From an uncultured Prolixibacteraceae bacterium (lineage in GTDB: Bacteria; Bacteroidota; Bacteroidia; Bacteroidales; Prolixibacteraceae), in contig CALGIG010000011.1 of the NCBI GenBank assembly GCA_937915865.1, forward strand, positions 1 through 64,000: a DNA stretch of 64,000 bases, written 5' to 3'. The number at the start of each line of letters is the position of its first letter. Within the stretch, counting starts at the first letter, position 1. Below are positions 61,399 to 64,000 of this stretch, piece after piece. The notes beneath the pieces are model-generated. The model did not search any database. It saw nothing but the letters and a program-made list of their open reading frames with translations, and was not told the DNA's origin. The translations under genes and the position numbers were made by a program.

Positions 61399-63060
61399 AT
61401 GGTTCTTGATAAATACCTTTCGCAAATTGATTTTTCATCCTATCAGGATTTTGCTGAAAATTATAAAGTAATGGTTCCTGAGAATTTTAATTTCGCTTTC
61501 GATGTTGTTGATGAAATAGCTCTGAAATCGCCCCAAAAAATTGCTATGGTTTGGTGTAACGATTTGGGCGAGGAGCTGATTTTTACATTTGCTGATATGA
61601 AAAAATACAGTGATAAAGCAGCAAATTTCTTTCAGTCAGCAGGTATTAAAAAAGGAGATCCGGTAATGCTTATACTGAAACGTCGTTACGAGTTTTGGTT
61701 TTGTACATTAGCCCTCAATAAAATAGGGGCAATTACCATTCCGGCAACACATTTGCTAAGCACGAAAGACATTATTTACCGGAACAACGCAGCCGATATT
61801 AAAATGATTGTATGTGTGCCTGAAGCTGAAGTAATTCACCATGTTGAAGAGGCAGAATCTAAATCGCAAAGTTTCAAGGTAAAAGCTGTGGTTGGTGAAA
61901 ATAGAGAAGGTTGGTTAAATTTAAGTGAAGGGATTGAACGCAGTTCTGAAAATTTTTCCCGTCCTGTTGGCAACTTGTCGACAAAAAACGATGATATAAT
62001 GCTTCTCTATTTTACTTCGGGAACAACTGGAATGCCTAAAATGGTGAACCACAATTTTATTTATCCGCTGGGACATATTCTTACCGCCAAATACTGGCAA
62101 AATGTGATTGATAATGGTTTGCATTTTACAGTTGCTGATACGGGCTGGGCAAAATCGGCCTGGGGAAAAATATACGGTCAATGGCTTTCTGGTAGCGCAG
62201 TAATGACTTTTGATTTCGATAAATTCATTCCTAAAAACCTGATGGACGTAATTGTAAAATATAAGGTTACAACTTTCTGTGCCCCTCCTACAATCTACCG
62301 TTTCCTGATCAAGGAAGATCTATCTAAATTTGATTTGAGTGCCCTGAAATATTGCGTGGTAGCGGGCGAACCATTAAATCCTGAAGTATACAAGCAATTT
62401 TTTGATGCAACCGGAATTCGGCTGATGGAAGGTTATGGCCAAACAGAAATGACTGTCTCGCTGGCAACCTATTCGTGGATGGAGCCAAAACCAGGCTCTA
62501 TGGGTCGTCCATCACCAGGTTATACCATCGATTTGGTTGACGAAGATGGCAATTCATGCGAAGTAGGCGAGGAAGGGCAAATCGTAATTTATACTGATAA
62601 AAGTGTTCCAGTAGGCATGTTTAATGGCTATTATCGCGATGAAATTTTGACGAAAAAAGTTTGGCACGATGGTATTTATTATACCGGCGACATGGCTTGG
62701 CGCGACGAGGATGGCTATTACTGGTTTGTTGGCCGTGCAGATGATGTAATTAAAAGTTCGGGTTACCGCATTGGCCCGTTCGAAGTGGAGAGCGCCCTGA
62801 TGGAACACCCGGCTGTTTTGGAATGCGCCATCACTGCAGTTCCCGATCCTGATAGGGGCCAAGTGGTGAAAGCAACCATTATCCTGACTAAAAACTACAC
62901 AGCAAGTGACGAGTTGGCCAAAGAGCTCCAGGAGCATGTGAAACGGGTTACTGCTCCGTACAAATATCCGCGTATCGTTGAGTTTGTAAGCGAATTGCCA
63001 AAAACAATCAGTGGAAAAATCCGCCGCGTACAAATTCGCGAAGAAGATAAGAAAGAGTAA
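61399..63060 (+). CDS. Acyl-CoA synthetase (AMP-binding family)
   Basis: A 553-residue adenylate-forming enzyme of the acetyl/medium-chain acyl-CoA synthetase type. The ATP loop is LLYFTSGTTGMPKMVNH. Other motifs are VADTGWAKSAWGKIYGQWLS, the A5 motif MEGYGQTEMTVSL, YYTGDMAWRDEDGYYWFVGR with ADDVIKSSGYRIGPFEVESA, and the catalytic Lys in LPKTISGKIRR near the C-terminus. It makes an acyl-AMP and then an acyl-CoA from an organic acid. It is probably in one unit with the XRE-cupin regulator (29-base gap). The chain length preferred cannot be read from sequence. Confidence 0.95.
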   Translation: MVLDKYLSQIDFSSYQDFAENYKVMVPENFNFAFDVVDEIALKSPQKIAMVWCNDLGEELIFTFADMKKYSDKAANFFQSAGIKKGDPVMLILKRRYEFWFCTLALNKIGAITIPATHLLSTKDIIYRNNAADIKMIVCVPEAEVIHHVEEAESKSQSFKVKAVVGENREGWLNLSEGIERSSENFSRPVGNLSTKNDDIMLLYFTSGTTGMPKMVNHNFIYPLGHILTAKYWQNVIDNGLHFTVADTGWAKSAWGKIYGQWLSGSAVMTFDFDKFIPKNLMDVIVKYKVTTFCAPPTIYRFLIKEDLSKFDLSALKYCVVAGEPLNPEVYKQFFDATGIRLMEGYGQTEMTVSLATYSWMEPKPGSMGRPSPGYTIDLVDEDGNSCEVGEEGQIVIYTDKSVPVGMFNGYYRDEILTKKVWHDGIYYTGDMAWRDEDGYYWFVGRADDVIKSSGYRIGPFEVESALMEHPAVLECAITAVPDPDRGQVVKATIILTKNYTASDELAKELQEHVKRVTAPYKYPRIVEFVSELPKTISGKIRRVQIREEDKKE

Positions 63061-63068
63061 ATTGTGAT

Positions 63069-63120
63069 CAGTCGCTGTGTTCAGTAGAGTTTCGTCTCTG
63101 AAACCTGAACACTGCGACTG
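63069..63120 (+). terminator. Terminator after acyl-CoA synthetase
   Basis: The 16-base arms CAGTCGCTGTGTTCAG and CTGAACACTGCGACTG pair with one mismatch around a 20-base loop; a T-run (CATACTTTTTC) follows. It separates the unit from the helicase gene. Confidence 0.75.
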
Positions 63121-63164
63121 CATACTTTTTCAGCTATCTTTGCGGCGAATTAAAACGTTGCATT

Positions 63165-64000
63165 GTGACTTTTCAGGAATTAAATTTGAGCAATTCGTTA
63201 TTGAATGCTTTGTCGGATTTGGGCTTTGAGAATCCGACACCTGTTCAGGAGGAAATATATCCTATAGTTTTGTCGGGGCGCGATGCTGTGGGCATTGCCC
63301 AAACAGGGACAGGTAAAACTTTTGCTTATTTGCTGCCCTTACTTCGACAACTTAAATTCTCCGACCAAAAGCATCCGCGCATATTAATTATTGTGCCTAC
63401 CCGTGAACTGGTTTTGCAGGTGATTGGCGAAGTTGAAAAACTAGTTAAATACATGAACGTACGTGTTGCCGGAGTATACGGCGGAACGAATATCAATACT
63501 CAAAAACAGGTAGTTTACAACGGAATGGATATTTTGGTTGCCACTCCCGGGCGTTTGGTCGATTTGGTTTATACCGGAGTTTTGCGTGTGAATTCGATCC
63601 AGAAACTGGTGATTGACGAGGTCGACGAAATGCTGAACCTGGGATTTAGGCCACAACTGATGAATTTTCTGGATAGTTTACCGCAGCGCCGCCAAAACCT
63701 GATGTTCTCGGCTACATTGACAGATGAGGTTGCGCAGCTAATCAACGATTATTTCTATGAACCGGTGACCATTGAAATTGCAAGTCGTCAGACCCCGGTT
63801 GGGCAAATAGGTCAATACTATTATTTTGTACCTAATTTCAATACCAAAGTGAATTTGCTCGAAAACCTGCTTTGCAATACCAATGAATTTAAACGTGTTT
63901 TGGTTTTTGTGGAGAGCAAGCAGGTTGCCGACCGTTTGTTCGAAATGATTGATTCAAAATTTCCGGAGCAGATAGGTGTAATTCATTCCAACAAGTCGCA
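63165..64000 (+). CDS. DEAD-box RNA helicase, 5' part (cut by window end)
   Basis: The frame is open from GTG (MTFQELNLSNSLLNALSDL) to the window end, at least 278 codons. The Q motif is GFENPTPVQEEIYP, and Walker A is AQTGTGKTFAYLLPLL. Motif Ia is PTRELVLQV. The DEAD box appears as DEVD (VIDEVDEMLNLGF). Motif III is FSATLTDEV. Domain 2 begins in KRVLVFVESKQVADRLF. A -7 TATCTTTG sits at 63135-63142, but I see no -33 partner. It unwinds RNA duplexes, probably in ribosome assembly or mRNA turnover. The C-terminus is not visible. Confidence 0.95.
   Translation, partial: MTFQELNLSNSLLNALSDLGFENPTPVQEEIYPIVLSGRDAVGIAQTGTGKTFAYLLPLLRQLKFSDQKHPRILIIVPTRELVLQVIGEVEKLVKYMNVRVAGVYGGTNINTQKQVVYNGMDILVATPGRLVDLVYTGVLRVNSIQKLVIDEVDEMLNLGFRPQLMNFLDSLPQRRQNLMFSATLTDEVAQLINDYFYEPVTIEIASRQTPVGQIGQYYYFVPNFNTKVNLLENLLCNTNEFKRVLVFVESKQVADRLFEMIDSKFPEQIGVIHSNKS

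Overview
The window looks like a chromosomal segment of a Bacteroidota (Bacteroidetes) bacterium. The SusC/SusD pair with a FecR/ECF-sigma switch, the -33 TTTG / -7 TAnnTTTG promoters, lipoproteins with acidic residues after the lipobox Cys, and the lineage-typical proteins DUF4301, DUF5683, DUF349 and DUF4197 all point that way. A Bacteroidales/Marinilabiliales-type genome is my best guess, but only an inference. No rRNA or tRNA was recognised.

Region 1 (about 1-20.8 kb) is one complete polysaccharide utilisation locus (PUL), all on the minus strand. In transcription order it reads: ECF sigma factor, FecR anti-sigma, SusC, SusD, GH36 alpha-galactosidase, GH92 alpha-mannosidase, a three-part fusion (FGE-sulfatase-like domain, Fn3, PL11-like propeller), GH105 unsaturated uronyl hydrolase, a GH28-like beta-helix, and a divergent lipoprotein GH92. 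The GH part looks more GC-rich than the rest of the window. Almost every gap holds a hairpin or MITE-like palindromic repeat, and a 126-bp tandem repeat closes the locus. Combining a uronyl lyase, a delta-uronyl hydrolase, two mannosidase-family proteins and an alpha-galactosidase suggests a branched polymer of uronic acid with mannose and/or galactose (rhamnogalacturonan-like or glucuronomannan-like).

Region 2 (21-43.6 kb) is a mosaic of housekeeping and small operons: a cysteine desulfurase-like enzyme, HtpG, a lipoprotein, a TPR/ComA-like/isochorismatase operon, DUF4301, two radical-SAM proteins (YhcC-type and YgiQ), an MNT/HEPN toxin-antitoxin pair whose HEPN gene carries an in-frame stop, a DUF4197 lipoprotein, an OlsF-like two-domain acyltransferase, a small DMT protein, a degenerate 41-bp repeat field, gamma-glutamyltransferase, an AddB-like nuclease and TrmD.

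Region 3 (43.7-54.1 kb) is a conserved core: a DUF349 protein, CTP synthase and YidC (plus strand), converging through two terminators on the minus-strand operon parA-parB-DUF5683-MltD. Upstream of parA is a 1.1-kb gene-free stretch. It has an AT-rich half, a half with an unusual density of TTCCT motifs and a strong hairpin (possible structured RNA), and a 22-bp dyad containing DnaA-box-like 9-mers.

Region 4 (55.2-64 kb) holds a Cys-cluster (YkgJ-like) protein, a membrane-anchored DNA/RNA endonuclease, a six-PAS histidine kinase without membrane segments, a truncated-haemoglobin-like globin, an XRE-cupin regulator paired with an acyl-CoA synthetase, and the 5' part of a DEAD-box RNA helicase cut by the window end.
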